In this document: positions 17,917 through 27,883 of the stretch, in pieces
Position numbering within the stretch: position 1 is the stretch's first letter
Layout: the number at the start of each line of letters is the position of its first letter
From: Nostoc sp. UHCC 0926
GTDB lineage: Bacteria; Cyanobacteriota; Cyanobacteriia; Cyanobacteriales; Nostocaceae
Direction of reading: 5' to 3'
Length of the DNA: 64,000 nucleotides
Assembly: GCF_028623165.1 (NCBI RefSeq)
Contig: NZ_CP117768.1
Coordinates: 434,001-498,000, forward strand
Program-made: the position numbers and the translations under genes
Notes under the pieces: model-generated
Database searches by the model: none
Told to the model about the DNA's origin: nothing
What the model saw: the letters and a program-made list of their open reading frames with translations, nothing else

Positions 17917-18507
17917 ATGCCCTCTGGTCGGACGCACGATCGCATTACTATGTATGCTCTGCCGTTGGTGGCGGGCGTTACTTTCTGGCAGACTCGCAGT
18001 AGCAATGCGACTTTGTTGGTTGCAGGCGGGTTTCTATTTGGAGGGCTAATGTTTGGCCCCGATTTGGATATTTACTCTGTGCAATTTCGACGCTGGGGTT
18101 TCTTGCGCTGGATTTGGCTACCTTATCAAAAAAGTCTTCGTCATCGTTCTTTTTTATCCCACGGGCCGATTATTGGCACGATCCTGCGAATACTTTATCT
18201 GGGGTGTTTGCTAGCTATTTTGGCTATTTTCGTTTTGGCAATTGCCGAAAGGTTGGGGAATCTGAGCTTTACTTGGCAGGATTTGGGACAAACTGTGGGG
18301 CGATCGCTCGTACAATACGATACTGAATATATCGCCCTCTTTTTGGGGTTGGAACTCGGTGCAATGAGTCATTCTCTCAGCGATTGGGGCGGTTCGGCAT
18401 ACAAGCGCTTTCAAAAACAGGGGGTTCGGGGGTTGCTTCCTAGTCGCAAAATCAAGAAGCGGAAAGTGAACAGGAGTGGTAGTCGTCGGCCGAAGACTAA
18501 GAAATGA
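17917..18507 (+). CDS. DUF2227 family membrane protein (putative metal-binding)
   Basis: The 196-residue protein starts MPSGRTHDRITMYALPLVAG and has conserved His and Asp residues in SGRTHD, GPDLDIYS and HRSFLSHGP, which gave the family its putative metal-binding label. Hydrophobic segments near residues 12-50 and 85-115 suggest a membrane location. A C-terminal basic tail (KIKKRKVNRSGSRRPKTKK) is unusual. Its biochemical role is not known. Confidence 0.85.
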   Translation: MPSGRTHDRITMYALPLVAGVTFWQTRSSNATLLVAGGFLFGGLMFGPDLDIYSVQFRRWGFLRWIWLPYQKSLRHRSFLSHGPIIGTILRILYLGCLLAILAIFVLAIAERLGNLSFTWQDLGQTVGRSLVQYDTEYIALFLGLELGAMSHSLSDWGGSAYKRFQKQGVRGLLPSRKIKKRKVNRSGSRRPKTKK

Positions 18508-18557
18508 TTTTTTAAACGCAAAGGAACGCAAAGGGAAGCGCAGAGGTACGTAGAGGT

Positions 18558-19376
18558 ATGGAAAATCAAAATGAGAGTTTGGCGGCGTTGCAGGAGTTGA
18601 TTGAGGTGGTGGCGAAGTTGCGATCGCCTGATGGGGGTTGTCCTTGGGATTTGGCGCAAACTGCCGAAACGCTGACGCCTTATGTGATTGAGGAAGCTTA
18701 TGAGGTGGTTGACGCGATTAATAGTGGGGATAAGGAGGCGATCGCTGAGGAGTTAGGCGATTTATTATTACAAGTGGTACTGCAAGCCCAAATCGCTAGC
18801 GAATCTGGGCAATTTTCCCTCAAAGAAATAACTCAAGGAATTTCCCAAAAGTTGATTCGCCGTCATCCCCATGTGTTTGGTGATGTGTCGGTAGCAAGTG
18901 TGGATGAGGTGCGGCAAAATTGGGAACAAATTAAAGCGGAGGAAAAAGGTGAAGCATCTCCAGACGCGCAAAAGCTTAGTGCTAAACTCGGTCGTTATGG
19001 GCGTACCCTTCCCCCGTTGACGGCGGCGATGAAGATTTCCCAAAAGGCTGCGGCGATCGGGTTTGAATGGAAAAATATTCAGGGTGTCTGGGATAAGTTT
19101 CATGAGGAGTTGGCGGAGTTTCAACAGGCTTTGGCTGAGGAAACACTAGAACGACAACAAGCAGAATTAGGCGATTTACTATTTGCAGCTATTCAGCTAG
19201 CCCGTTGGCATAATCTTGACCCTAGCGCCGCTTTGCAAGGCACAAATCAGCGATTTGTCCAGCGATTAGAAAAAATGGAGGCAGTTGTTGACCGTCCCCT
19301 TTCTGATTACAGTTTGGATGAGTTAGAAAACTTGTGGCAACAGGCAAAAGCGCAACTTGCTAAAGAAGGTTTATAA
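18558..19376 (+). CDS. mazG: Nucleoside triphosphate pyrophosphohydrolase
   Basis: MazG, 272 residues, hydrolyses (d)NTPs to the monophosphates plus pyrophosphate, a housecleaning activity. Two all-alpha MazG domains are present: the first with RSPDGGCPWDLAQTAETLTP and the metal-binding EELGDLLLQVVLQ, the second with HEELAEFQQAL and QAELGDLLFAAIQLARW. Length is typical of the duplicated form. Its start follows the DUF2227 gene by 50 bp, a spacer holding the common AACGCAAAGG repeat, so co-transcription is possible. Confidence 0.95.
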   Translation: MENQNESLAALQELIEVVAKLRSPDGGCPWDLAQTAETLTPYVIEEAYEVVDAINSGDKEAIAEELGDLLLQVVLQAQIASESGQFSLKEITQGISQKLIRRHPHVFGDVSVASVDEVRQNWEQIKAEEKGEASPDAQKLSAKLGRYGRTLPPLTAAMKISQKAAAIGFEWKNIQGVWDKFHEELAEFQQALAEETLERQQAELGDLLFAAIQLARWHNLDPSAALQGTNQRFVQRLEKMEAVVDRPLSDYSLDELENLWQQAKAQLAKEGL

Positions 19377-19749
19377 GTTAAAGCCTCTCGGCCAGGGGAA
19401 AGGGCAGTATAAATTATTTCCTTAATAAAAAGACTAGAGAAACATAACTCACTTTGTCTCTCTAGTCTCGGTACGCATAAATCATATTTAAGACTTTCAA
19501 ATAATGCCTGTACTAATACTTACAATATTTGTATAATTGTGAAGTTATTACCTCTGGTTTTTCTGTGTTCGATAATTACAGAATAAATGTTTTAAACTAA
19601 GTCTTGCTTCACCCGATCAGAGTAATTATTGATTACCCAGATGGTTCACCCGATTGGAGGAAGACGATCAGGGAGGAAGGGGGAAAATAACTAATAACCA
19701 ATGATTAACTCAGTGTTGATAAGATCAGGAAAAGGTAAAGATTTGTGCT
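19377..19749. other. Intergenic region upstream of proA
   Basis: No protein gene is supported. It contains an intrinsic-terminator-like hairpin pointing to the minus strand (19426-19468) although no minus-strand gene precedes it, plus a repeated CACCCGAT motif at about 19612 and 19649. Confidence 0.5.
19426..19468 (-). terminator. Orphan terminator-like hairpin
   Basis: On the minus strand AGACTAGAGA and TCTCTAGTCT form a perfect 10-bp stem with an 18-base loop, followed by TTTTTATTAAG. On the plus strand there is no T-run. It would terminate a transcript starting between here and proA, where no coding frame is visible. Confidence 0.55.
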
Positions 19750-21057
19750 ATGACTATTCTTAACATTGCTTCTCCCCTAATTACGATCGCAGGGCAAACC
19801 CGCCAAGCTGCAAGTAAGCTAGCGATTCTCTCCACTGATGCCAAAAATCAAGCGCTTGTTGCGATCGCTCAAGCTTTAGAATCAGCTAGAGATGAAATTT
19901 TACAAGCAAATGTTGCTGATTGTGAAGCTGCTACTTCTGAAGGAATTGCCAAACCACTTTATAAACGCTTGCAGTTGGATGAACATAAGTTAAGAGATGC
20001 GATCGCTGGGGTACGAGATGTTGGTAAGCTAGCTGATCCAGTCGGGAAAGTGCAGATTCACCGCGAATTAGACACTGGTTTGACTCTCAAGCGGATTACT
20101 TGTCCTTTAGGTGTTTTGGGGATTATTTTTGAAGCCCGTCCAGAGGCGGCGATTCAAATTGTTTCTTTGGCTATTAAATCGGGTAATGGTGTAATTCTCA
20201 AATGTGGAAAGGAAGCGGTGCGTTCTTGTGAAGCAATAGTTAAGGCAATTAAGCAAGGATTATCTCATACTGCTGTTAATCCTGATGCGGTGCAGGTGCT
20301 AACAACTAGAGAAGAAACTTTAGAACTTTTGAAGTTAGATAAATATGTAGATTTAATTATTCCTAGAGGTTCTAATTCATTTGTCCGGTTTGTACAGGAA
20401 AATACGCGGATTCCGGTACTAGGTCACGCCGATGGGATTTGTCATCTTTATATAGATAAAGCCGCTGATATTTCTAAAGCAGTTCCGATTACCGTCGATG
20501 CCAAAGCCCAATATCCTGCTGTTTGTAATGCCATTGAAACTTTGCTAGTTCACTCCTCTATTGCTACAGAATTTTTACCAAAAGTTGCTGAGGCTTTGCA
20601 AGAACGCCATGTGGAATTAAGAGGTGATAAACGTACCTTAAAGATTTTACCTAACATTGTAACTGCAACAGAAATAGACTGGGAAACAGAATACAGCGAT
20701 TTTATTTTGTCGATTAAGATTGTAGACTCTTTAGAAGATGCGATCGCTCATATTAACGAATATGCTTCTCGCCATACTGATGCGATTATTACTGAAGATT
20801 CAGCATCTGTTGAAACTTTCTTTGGACTGGTAAATTCAGCCAATATATTCCACAATTGTTCCACCCGCTTTGCTGATGGCTTTCGCTATGGTTTTGGTGC
20901 AGAAGTAGGGATTAGTACGCAACAAATGCCTCCCCGTGGCCCTGTTGGTTTAGAAGGATTAGTCACATACAAATATCAAATGACTGGTGACGGTCATATT
21001 GTAGCTACTTACACCGGGGCAAATGCTAAAGCTTTCACTCATCAGGATTTAGTTTAA
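19750..21057 (+). CDS. proA: Gamma-glutamyl phosphate reductase
   Basis: ProA, 435 residues, reduces gamma-glutamyl phosphate to glutamate semialdehyde with NADPH, the second step of proline synthesis. It is an aldehyde-dehydrogenase-fold enzyme; the catalytic cysteine is in [15 protein letters not shown] (near residue 259), and family signatures [17 protein letters not shown] and [14 protein letters not shown] are intact. Length is slightly above the usual 415-420. proB is not next to it. The convergent neighbour is menF. Confidence 0.97.
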   Translation: MTILNIASPLITIAGQTRQAASKLAILSTDAKNQALVAIAQALESARDEILQANVADCEAATSEGIAKPLYKRLQLDEHKLRDAIAGVRDVGKLADPVGKVQIHRELDTGLTLKRITCPLGVLGIIFEARPEAAIQIVSLAIKSGNGVILKCGKEAVRSCEAIVKAIKQGLSHTAVNPDAVQVLTTREETLELLKLDKYVDLIIPRGSNSFVRFVQENTRIPVLGHADGICHLYIDKAADISKAVPITVDAKAQYPAVCNAIETLLVHSSIATEFLPKVAEALQERHVELRGDKRTLKILPNIVTATEIDWETEYSDFILSIKIVDSLEDAIAHINEYASRHTDAIITEDSASVETFFGLVNSANIFHNCSTRFADGFRYGFGAEVGISTQQMPPRGPVGLEGLVTYKYQMTGDGHIVATYTGANAKAFTHQDLV

Positions 21058-21118
21058 AACTAAAATATAAGCTCTCATACAGAGAAATCTTTGGATGTTT
21101 TTTAATTTGGAAGTCTCT

Positions 21119-22534
21119 TTAAACTAACGCTTTTAGTAATGCCTGAAGCTTAAGTTGCACCTCTGCAAACTCCTTATCAGGATTAGATCCTGCGACAATA
21201 CCAGCACCAGCATACAATCTCGCGCGATCGCCATAGACCAATGCTGAACGAATTCCCACGATAAACTCGCAGTTCCCCTGAGAATCTATCCAACCTAGAG
21301 GCGCAGCATACAAACCTCTTTCAAAGTTTTCGTAACGACGAATTTCAGCACAGGCTACATCTCTTGCTGCACCCGCAACGGCTGGTGTAGGATGCAATTG
21401 GGCGACAATCTTTAATGGATGGATGTTAGCAGGAACCATAGCACTGATTGGTGTCCATAAATGCTGGATATTCGATAATTGTCGCAGGCGGGGTGCTAAT
21501 ATTTGGGGTAATAAACCTAGCTGGCATAGGCGTTGTGTAATGAAATCAAGTACCAGCGAGTGTTCGTGCTTTTCTTTTGCACTATTGAGTAAGCGATTGG
21601 CATTAGCTGCATCTTCAGCAGGGGTTTTACCTCGTGGTGCAGAACCAGCCAATGCATCGGTGATTAACTGTTGATTATTAATACTAATTAATCGTTCTGG
21701 ACTTGCACCAATAAAGTTTTGTCCTTTACCATTACTTGTAGAAAAAATATAACAGTTAGGATGTATTTGCCTAAGATTATTTAAGGATTTAACTAAGTCA
21801 AAGTGATTGCTTGACTTGACGTCTAATATATCTGCCAGCACAATCTTACTTAAATGACTAGACCTAATTTTTTCCAAAGCAGATACTACTGAACGTTTAA
21901 ACTGAGCAGCATTCGTGACAGATTTATTAGAGAATTTTGCCGCAAAAGAATCAGTATTAGCAGAGTAATATTCTAAAGATTGGAGAAATTCAATTTTATT
22001 TTGCACAGTCTCCAACAACCTTTGAATATTTACATTTTCATTGATAATTATATTTGTTACTAATATACAACGCTGATTTTTCACAGCTACTTGCCAACGT
22101 GGGAGAAAAATGGTAGCAGATGGAAATGGATAATCTACTTGAGAATTTTTATCAAAAAAGCTGAAATAACAAAAAAAGTGAGGGCCAGAAAAAGGTTGAT
22201 TAACGTTACCAAAATTAATTATATTTTTTAGACAAGATTTGATAAAATTTTCGGCTTTAGTAAAACGGTCTGCTCCATCAATTTGTAATTTTGTCACAGC
22301 ATCAATTGCCGCGATCGCTTCTCCTTTACCTTTGTCCTCAAAGTAAAAATTTATTTCATTTGCTTGTGTAAGTTTGTCCAATACAAGTAAAGGATCAACT
22401 AAATCAATCTCCTGGGAGATACTGACAATTTGCCTGCAATTATTGTTGACGCACTTTTCTTGCACTGCTACCAGAAATTGATATAAATCTTTGTGTTGTA
22501 CAAATAAGTTGTTACGACATGGTAAAACTGTCAT
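21119..22534 (-). CDS. menF: Isochorismate synthase
   Basis: The 471-residue chorismate-utilising enzyme converts chorismate to isochorismate, the first committed step to phylloquinone in cyanobacteria. The conserved catalytic region is in the C-terminal half: FIGASPERLI, TDALAGSAPRGKT, HPTPAVAGAARD and YAAPLGWIDSQGNCEFIVGI. The last includes the isochorismate-synthase-type ending followed by ARLYAGAGIVAGSNPDKEF. It is divergent from menA across a 313-bp gap, consistent with shared regulation of the pathway genes menA-menC-menE on the other strand. Confidence 0.93.
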   Translation of the reverse strand: MTVLPCRNNLFVQHKDLYQFLVAVQEKCVNNNCRQIVSISQEIDLVDPLLVLDKLTQANEINFYFEDKGKGEAIAAIDAVTKLQIDGADRFTKAENFIKSCLKNIINFGNVNQPFSGPHFFCYFSFFDKNSQVDYPFPSATIFLPRWQVAVKNQRCILVTNIIINENVNIQRLLETVQNKIEFLQSLEYYSANTDSFAAKFSNKSVTNAAQFKRSVVSALEKIRSSHLSKIVLADILDVKSSNHFDLVKSLNNLRQIHPNCYIFSTSNGKGQNFIGASPERLISINNQQLITDALAGSAPRGKTPAEDAANANRLLNSAKEKHEHSLVLDFITQRLCQLGLLPQILAPRLRQLSNIQHLWTPISAMVPANIHPLKIVAQLHPTPAVAGAARDVACAEIRRYENFERGLYAAPLGWIDSQGNCEFIVGIRSALVYGDRARLYAGAGIVAGSNPDKEFAEVQLKLQALLKALV

Positions 22535-22847
22535 GGATCTTCTAAGGATAGTAAATTTTTTTTAAGTTAACTTCCTAAAGTGTAATTAATCGTGGTCGTA
22601 TTCTTACAGGTAACATATTAAGTTGCCATTTTACCAGCGTAGGGTTTGCCTTGTTTGTGGTGTTCTCAGAACATGATAAGCCAGTTTCAGCCTGAGATTG
22701 CAACGTGAGGGTGAGTGTTAACAATACAAGGTTAACAAGCCACAGTAAAAGTGACAGTTGTTTGTATATCACCCATATCTGGAGTCTCTTTAAATCATAA
22801 AATCTAAAGTGTGAGTAATATTCCGGCAATTTAATTAATCACAACTG
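22535..22847. other. Divergent promoter region between menF and menA
   Basis: A 313-bp gap should hold both promoters. An 84-codon minus-strand frame inside it has no family resemblance and is not accepted as a gene. I found no recognisable operator. Confidence 0.45.
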
Positions 22848-23744
22848 ATGACTACCAAGCAGATTTTATATCCCAACACTAAGTTATGGATGGCAGCGAT
22901 TAAACCGCCAATGTACAGCGTTGCCATTATGCCCATTTGGGTAGGAACAGCAGTAGCATTTGCCGAAACTAAAATGTTCAATGGTACAGTATTTTCTACT
23001 TTTGTAACTGCGGCAATTTTAATTCTTGCCTGGGAAAATATCAGTAATGATGTCTTTGATTCGGAAACAGGTATTGATCAAAATAAACACCATTCTCTAG
23101 TGAACTTAACTGGCAATAAGCTATTAATATTTTGGATAGGAAATTTTTGTTTAGGTTTGGGGTTACTGGGTATACTAGCGATCGCCTTTTGGCAACAAGA
23201 CCTAACTGTCATCGCCATAATTCTGCTGTGCTGCGGTTTGGGCTATATGTACCAAGGGCCTCCCTTTCGTTTAGGATATCAGGGTTTAGGCGAAATTCTT
23301 TGCTTTTTTGCCTTTGGCCCCTTAGCAGTGGAAGCAGCATATTACAGCCAAACTCAAACTTGGTCAATAACGAGTTTAGCAGCCTCAGTGATTGTGGGGA
23401 TTGCCACAACCTTAATTTTGTTTTGCTCACACTTTCACCAAGTTAAGGATGACATAGCCGCAGGTAAGCGATCGCCTATCGTCCGTCTGGGAACAGCAAA
23501 AGGGGCCCAACTCCTAGTTTGGTTCACTGCTAGCATTTATCCCCTCACCTTGCTGTTTGTGCTATTAGGAATTTCTCCAGCTTGGACATTGCTAAGTTGG
23601 GTGAGTTTACCCTTTGCTGTCAAATTATGCCGCCACGTCCAAGAAAATCACAACCAACCGGACAAAGTTAGTAACTGTAAATTCATCGCCGTAGCCGTGC
23701 ATTTCTGGGCTTGCTTGCTGTTGGGCTTGGGATTTATGCTTTAG
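22848..23744 (+). CDS. menA: 1,4-dihydroxy-2-naphthoate prenyltransferase (phytyltransferase)
   Basis: MenA, 298 residues, belongs to the UbiA superfamily of membrane prenyltransferases and attaches the phytyl chain to DHNA in phylloquinone synthesis. The first Asp-rich motif appears as NDVFDSETGID and the second as HFHQVKDDIAAGKRSPIVR; both bind Mg-diphosphate. Multiple hydrophobic segments follow, as expected. It is the first gene of menA-menC-menE on this strand. The next gene starts only 14 bp after its stop. Confidence 0.95.
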   Translation: MTTKQILYPNTKLWMAAIKPPMYSVAIMPIWVGTAVAFAETKMFNGTVFSTFVTAAILILAWENISNDVFDSETGIDQNKHHSLVNLTGNKLLIFWIGNFCLGLGLLGILAIAFWQQDLTVIAIILLCCGLGYMYQGPPFRLGYQGLGEILCFFAFGPLAVEAAYYSQTQTWSITSLAASVIVGIATTLILFCSHFHQVKDDIAAGKRSPIVRLGTAKGAQLLVWFTASIYPLTLLFVLLGISPAWTLLSWVSLPFAVKLCRHVQENHNQPDKVSNCKFIAVAVHFWACLLLGLGFML

Positions 23745-23757
23745 CGATTACTAATTG

Positions 23758-24768
23758 ATGCGTTATCAATTTAAATTTCGTCCATATCAGCGAAGATTTG
23801 TGCGATCGCTTACCACCAATCATGGTAATTGGGATATTCGTGAGGGCATTATCCTCCGTCTCACTGATGAAACTCTTAGAGTCGGCTGGGGAGAAATTGC
23901 CCCAATTAGTTGGTTTGGTTCGGAAACCCTAGAACAAGCCTTAGATTTTTGTCGCCAACTCCCAGAAGAAATCACAGAGGAGATAATTTTCTCCATCCCA
24001 GATGAGTTACCAGCTTGTCAATTTGGCTTTGAGTCAGCCTGCGAGTGGGGGAGTGGAAAGTGGGGAGTCGGAAGTAAGGGGGATGAAAAAAATAATTTCA
24101 TAACTCCTAACTCCTTACTCCTCCCCTACAGCGGCTTATTACCAGCTGGGGAAGTGGCTTTAAATCAATGGCAAACCCTATGGCAGCAGGGATATCGCAC
24201 GTTTAAATGGAAAATTGGTGTGGATGCGATCGCTCATGAACTAGAAATTTTTGAGTCACTGATCCACACCTTACCTGCTTCTACGAAACTGCGATTAGAC
24301 GCCAACGGTGGACTCACCTATGAAGAAGCTAACTTATGGCTGTGGACTTGCGACAATCTCAAGGCAAATGGAGAACTACCCCTAGAAATTGAATTTATTG
24401 AACAACCGTTGCCCGTCGAGCAATTTCAAGGGATGTTGGAATTGAGTATGAGTTATGAAACTGCGATCGCCTTAGATGAATCTGTCGCCACACTTAGGCA
24501 ACTCGCCGCCTGTTATCAACAAGGTTGGCGAGGAATTTTTGTCATTAAGCCTGGGATAGTCGGATCACCATATCATCTGAGAAAGTTTTGCCAACAGCAT
24601 AAAATTGATGTTGTATTTTCATCAGTGTTTGAAACTGCGATCGCAAGACTTGCAGCACTCCAGCTAGCAGCAGAATTATCCCGAAACAACAGGGCAATTG
24701 GTTTTGGCATCGACCATTTTTTTGAACAAGAGGAAACGTGGCTTCAAAGTTTATGCAACGACCTTTAG
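23758..24768 (+). CDS. menC: o-Succinylbenzoate synthase
   Basis: MenC, 336 residues, is an enolase-superfamily enzyme that dehydrates SHCHC to o-succinylbenzoate. Catalytic features are visible: FKWKIG (K-x-K), LRLDANGG (metal Asp), EFIEQPLP (metal Glu), IALDES and FVIKPGIVG (Lys acid/base). Start is ATG at 23758. Around residues 97-122 there is an inserted low-complexity stretch (WGSGKWGVGSKGDEKNN) encoded by sequence resembling intergenic repeats; it falls in a loop before the barrel and leaves the frame open. It overlaps menE by 31 bp. Confidence 0.93.
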   Translation: MRYQFKFRPYQRRFVRSLTTNHGNWDIREGIILRLTDETLRVGWGEIAPISWFGSETLEQALDFCRQLPEEITEEIIFSIPDELPACQFGFESACEWGSGKWGVGSKGDEKNNFITPNSLLLPYSGLLPAGEVALNQWQTLWQQGYRTFKWKIGVDAIAHELEIFESLIHTLPASTKLRLDANGGLTYEEANLWLWTCDNLKANGELPLEIEFIEQPLPVEQFQGMLELSMSYETAIALDESVATLRQLAACYQQGWRGIFVIKPGIVGSPYHLRKFCQQHKIDVVFSSVFETAIARLAALQLAAELSRNNRAIGFGIDHFFEQEETWLQSLCNDL

Positions 24769-26180
24769 ACTGTCTTAATAATCTTGCTCAAGATGATTGG
24801 CTTATCGGTTATAACAGCAGTGAATTTAATCAAATAGCTCAAGAATTATATTTTGAACTAACACAGTTATCAGCGTGGAGAACACCACCAAAAATTATCT
24901 TAGCTGAACGTGAACCATTACGATTTTTAGCCAGTTTTATTGCCGCTTGTGCAGCTAATTCTCCAGTTTTTCTTTGTAACCCCGACTGGGGAACACAAGA
25001 ATGGCAACAAGTGTTTGACTTAGTACAGCCAGACATTATTTTGGGAATGGCGCATGGGTCATGGGGGAGCCACTGCGTTGGACGGGTTTCCCGGCTTGAA
25101 GCAAGTGGCGTCATGGAGAATAGGAATAATACCCAATGCCCAATTCCCAATCACATCATGATTCCCACAGGTGGTTCATCGGGGCAGATTAAGTTTGCCA
25201 TTCACACTTGGGAAACTCTCATAGCATCTGTACAAGGATTTACAGAATACTTTCAACTAAAACAAGTCAATTCTTTTTGTGTGTTACCGCTATATCACGT
25301 TAGCGGTTTAATGCAATTTATACGCTCTTTCACCACCGAAGGTAAACTGGCTATTTTGCCATTCAAAGCAGTAGAATCTGGTCAAATATTGAATATTAAA
25401 AAATTAGAGTTTTTTATATCTTTAGTACCAACACAGTTACAACGTCTCCTAGAAAATCCAGAATTAACAGAATGGCTATCCCAATTTAATACTGTACTTT
25501 TGGGAGGTGCGCCAGCATGGAACGAACTATTAGAAAAAGCCAGATTTCATCGTATCCGATTATCACCTACCTATGGGATGACAGAAACCGCCTCTCAAAT
25601 TGCTACCCTCAAACCAGATGATTTTCTTGGTGGTAAAATCAGCAGTGGTCAGATTCTTCCCCATGTTCAGGTAACTATTTGCAATCAGCAAGGCAAAATT
25701 TTAAATTCAAATCAAATAGGAAATATCAATATTCGTACTCAATCTTTATCTTTTGGTTACTATCCTGAAACTAGAGAAAATCATGAAATTTTCCAAGTAG
25801 ATGATTTAGGTTTTTTAGACGACCAAGGTCATTTAAATATTGTCGGACGTAACAGCGACAAAATTATTACAGGTGGGGAAAATATTTACCCAGCAGAGAT
25901 TGAATCAGCTATACAAGCAACTCAAATGGTTGCCGATATTTGTGTCATCGGCATCCCAGATAAACACTGGGGACAAGCCTTAACAGCGATTTACATTCCC
26001 AAAAAATCAGATACCTCTGCCTTAAAAATCCAAACTCTACTCAAAGACAAACTCAGCAAATTTAAAATTCCTAAATATTGGATTCCCCAGCAAAACTTAC
26101 CCCGTAACTCCCAAGGTAAAATTAACCGCCAACAGTTACAGCAAATAGCCAGAGAATTCCTCCAAAATCCCATCACATAA
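24738..26180 (+). CDS. menE: o-Succinylbenzoate-CoA ligase
   Basis: MenE, 480 residues, is an acyl-adenylate-forming enzyme that activates o-succinylbenzoate with ATP and CoA. Motifs include [14 protein letters not shown] (P-loop), [15 protein letters not shown], and [20 protein letters not shown] with [12 protein letters not shown]. The catalytic C-terminal lysine lies in [15 protein letters not shown] start at 24738 with GAGG eight bases upstream is preferred; an ATG five codons on also fits. Near residues 105-130 an insertion ([20 protein letters not shown]) looks like repeat-derived sequence ahead of the ATP loop. It ends convergently with the thioesterase gene, overlapping by 8 bp. Confidence 0.93.
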   Translation: MASKFMQRPLDCLNNLAQDDWLIGYNSSEFNQIAQELYFELTQLSAWRTPPKIILAEREPLRFLASFIAACAANSPVFLCNPDWGTQEWQQVFDLVQPDIILGMAHGSWGSHCVGRVSRLEASGVMENRNNTQCPIPNHIMIPTGGSSGQIKFAIHTWETLIASVQGFTEYFQLKQVNSFCVLPLYHVSGLMQFIRSFTTEGKLAILPFKAVESGQILNIKKLEFFISLVPTQLQRLLENPELTEWLSQFNTVLLGGAPAWNELLEKARFHRIRLSPTYGMTETASQIATLKPDDFLGGKISSGQILPHVQVTICNQQGKILNSNQIGNINIRTQSLSFGYYPETRENHEIFQVDDLGFLDDQGHLNIVGRNSDKIITGGENIYPAEIESAIQATQMVADICVIGIPDKHWGQALTAIYIPKKSDTSALKIQTLLKDKLSKFKIPKYWIPQQNLPRNSQGKINRQQLQQIAREFLQNPIT

Positions 26181-26619
26181 TCTCTCTCGACTTTCTTCTC
26201 TCTGCGCCTTCAGCGTCTCTGCGGTTCGTTTCCAACCACTGGATAATCTCTTCAGGTAATTCCTGCTTACTTCTACTACTTGCATCAATACAAACATGCC
26301 TAGTAATAGCCTTCGCAACTACCACCTCAGCCACTGTAATTTCGTAAGTAATTTCAAACTTATCAACACCTATTTTTTGGGGAATTAAACTAATCAGCAA
26401 CTTGTCCCCTACAAACATAGGGCGCAAAAAATCGACACTAGTATGAACAATGGGGAAAGCCACAGACGGATTAGTGAAAAAATCTTTGAGATTAATACTT
26501 GATGCTTCTAAAGATTCTTCATAAGCTTCATGGCAAATACCCAAAACATTAGCAAAATAAACTACCCCAGCAGCATCAGTATCTTGAAAGCGAACCGTGC
26601 GGTTATAAGTAAAAGGCAT
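26173..26619 (-). CDS. menI: 1,4-dihydroxy-2-naphthoyl-CoA hydrolase (hot-dog thioesterase)
   Basis: The 148-residue hot-dog-fold protein has the 4-hydroxybenzoyl-CoA thioesterase signature [20 protein letters not shown], whose Asp is catalytic. In cyanobacteria this family includes the DHNA-CoA thioesterase of phylloquinone synthesis, and the position beside menA-menC-menE supports that role. Start is the ATG giving MPFTYNRT; an 18-codon upstream extension is not family-like. The C-terminal tail [14 protein letters not shown] is encoded by a common intergenic repeat (read inverted, CGCAGAGACGCTGAAGGCGC), so the original stop was probably lost to the repeat. Confidence 0.88.
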   Translation of the reverse strand: MPFTYNRTVRFQDTDAAGVVYFANVLGICHEAYEESLEASSINLKDFFTNPSVAFPIVHTSVDFLRPMFVGDKLLISLIPQKIGVDKFEITYEITVAEVVVAKAITRHVCIDASSRSKQELPEEIIQWLETNRRDAEGAERRKSREIM

Positions 26620-26694
26620 TTTTGACAATTTGAAATTCAAAAAGAGAAACGGTAGGCAATAAGCCTGCTTCACAAATTAATTTGGCGATCGCTT

Positions 26695-27153
26695 CTACAT
26701 TGACTCCAACAACGGAACATCAAAGTCATTAAACAAGCGAACATTGTAAGACGAAGCGGCTATTGCCCTCACCAGCTTACCGTCGAGAGTCAGCAGAGTA
26801 GCACCTACCTGCTGTGAAAGTGCAACATAAAAGCCATCGTAGGCGGAGATTCCATAATTTAAGGCGATCGTAACTGCATCCGCCATCAAATCAGCCGTAG
26901 AGACAACACGCAAGGGGAAAGCTTTGAGACTAGCTAAATTCCCTTGAATCAAAGAAACATTGTAACGACCTGCACGAGCATACTTCCATAAAACGTTTGC
27001 ACACTCAATGTAAAACAGGTCAGGTACAAAGATTTCTGTCTGGGGATAGGTAAGGTGAGCAAAGAGTTGATTAACCTTGGCTGTTAGCGGATCGGGAATA
27101 AATTGCTTAACGGACACACTGGCATCCACGACGCACCTAAGAGGAATTGTCAT
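26695..27153 (-). CDS. PIN-domain toxin, VapC type
   Basis: The 152-residue PIN-domain RNase has acidic active-site residues at CVVDASVSVKQF (first Asp), PDLFYIECANVLWKYA (Glu), SAYDGFYVALSQQ (Asp) and LLTLDGKLVRA (Asp). It overlaps the upstream antitoxin gene by 4 bp, the standard toxin-antitoxin arrangement. Length is slightly above the average VapC. The target RNA is unknown. Confidence 0.92.
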   Translation of the reverse strand: MTIPLRCVVDASVSVKQFIPDPLTAKVNQLFAHLTYPQTEIFVPDLFYIECANVLWKYARAGRYNVSLIQGNLASLKAFPLRVVSTADLMADAVTIALNYGISAYDGFYVALSQQVGATLLTLDGKLVRAIAASSYNVRLFNDFDVPLLESM

Positions 27154-27416
27154 CTGTCCCGATCTTCTCTAATCATGGCAGTGCTATCAGGCCATTCGAT
27201 ATCAGTTGGTAGCTGTTCACGGCGAAGACGAATTTCCTCTAAAAGTTTTGGGACATTTTTTCGTCTTTCGTCTTCTGTTTGCTGTGTTTCAGTTTTTAAA
27301 GCTTGTTCTAACAGAGTTATAACTTGGGCGTTAATGGAACGGTGTTCAGATGCCGCTAACTCTTGCAGTTTTACATACAAATCATCGGGTAAATTTCTTA
27401 CATAAAGGGTAGCCAT
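27150..27416 (-). CDS. Ribbon-helix-helix antitoxin, FitA/VapB type
   Basis: The 88-residue protein begins MATLYVRNLPDDLYVKLQEL, an Arc/FitA-type ribbon-helix-helix DNA-binding domain (strand, then SEHRSINAQVITLLEQAL helix). The C-terminal tail (ERRKNVPKLLEEIRLRREQL) would wrap the PIN toxin. A short region upstream (about 27417-27450) contains ATCAAAATGAT, which might be part of the operator; this is a guess. Confidence 0.9.
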   Translation of the reverse strand: MATLYVRNLPDDLYVKLQELAASEHRSINAQVITLLEQALKTETQQTEDERRKNVPKLLEEIRLRREQLPTDIEWPDSTAMIREDRDR

Positions 27417-27883
27417 CGCTTTACCTCAAAGTAGAATTTATCAAAATGATAGCACTATGCAAGCAAAAGGGGGAGCGATCGCTCTCACTAGTCGCCTTAA
27501 AATGAGCAATATCCTGCCTCCGTTAATTCCCAGGTAATTCTTCTTATCCCTTAAAGACTAAAGGCTATTGGAGATAAACAACGGGGGTGATCGCTCTCCT
27601 TACTCCTGCTAAAATAGCTTACAGCTTGCCTCGGCTCATTCCCTAAATTTAATCTCGGAAACGCTGGAGAGGTAAATTAGACCCCATCCTGAAGCTGAAA
27701 GGGCAATTAGACAAGGGCGTGATAGAACAGTTTAAGATTGTTCAGCGCTTTTGAAGAGTATTTGCTGTTCTTAATAATTTAAAGGGTTGTAGCTTTTGCC
27801 TACAAGTTTATTTAATATTCAACATCTATTTATGTAAAAATACTTAAAGATTTATATAAAAAATACTTGGAGCATAGAATTTA
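27417..27883. other. Intergenic region with a degenerate direct duplication
   Basis: No gene is supported. Two related stretches begin GGGAGCGATCGCTCTC (about 27471) and GGGGGTGATCGCTCTCC (about 27584). Each is followed at similar distance by CTGCCTCCGTTAATTCCC or TTGCCTCGGCTCATTCCC. This looks like an old duplication of an unknown intergenic unit. The right end turns strongly AT-rich and leads into the GTPase gene. Confidence 0.5.

Noticed and set aside
22575..22829. 84-codon hydrophobic frame between menF and menA
   Set aside because: It fills a divergent promoter region, has a random-looking C-terminus and no recognisable family.
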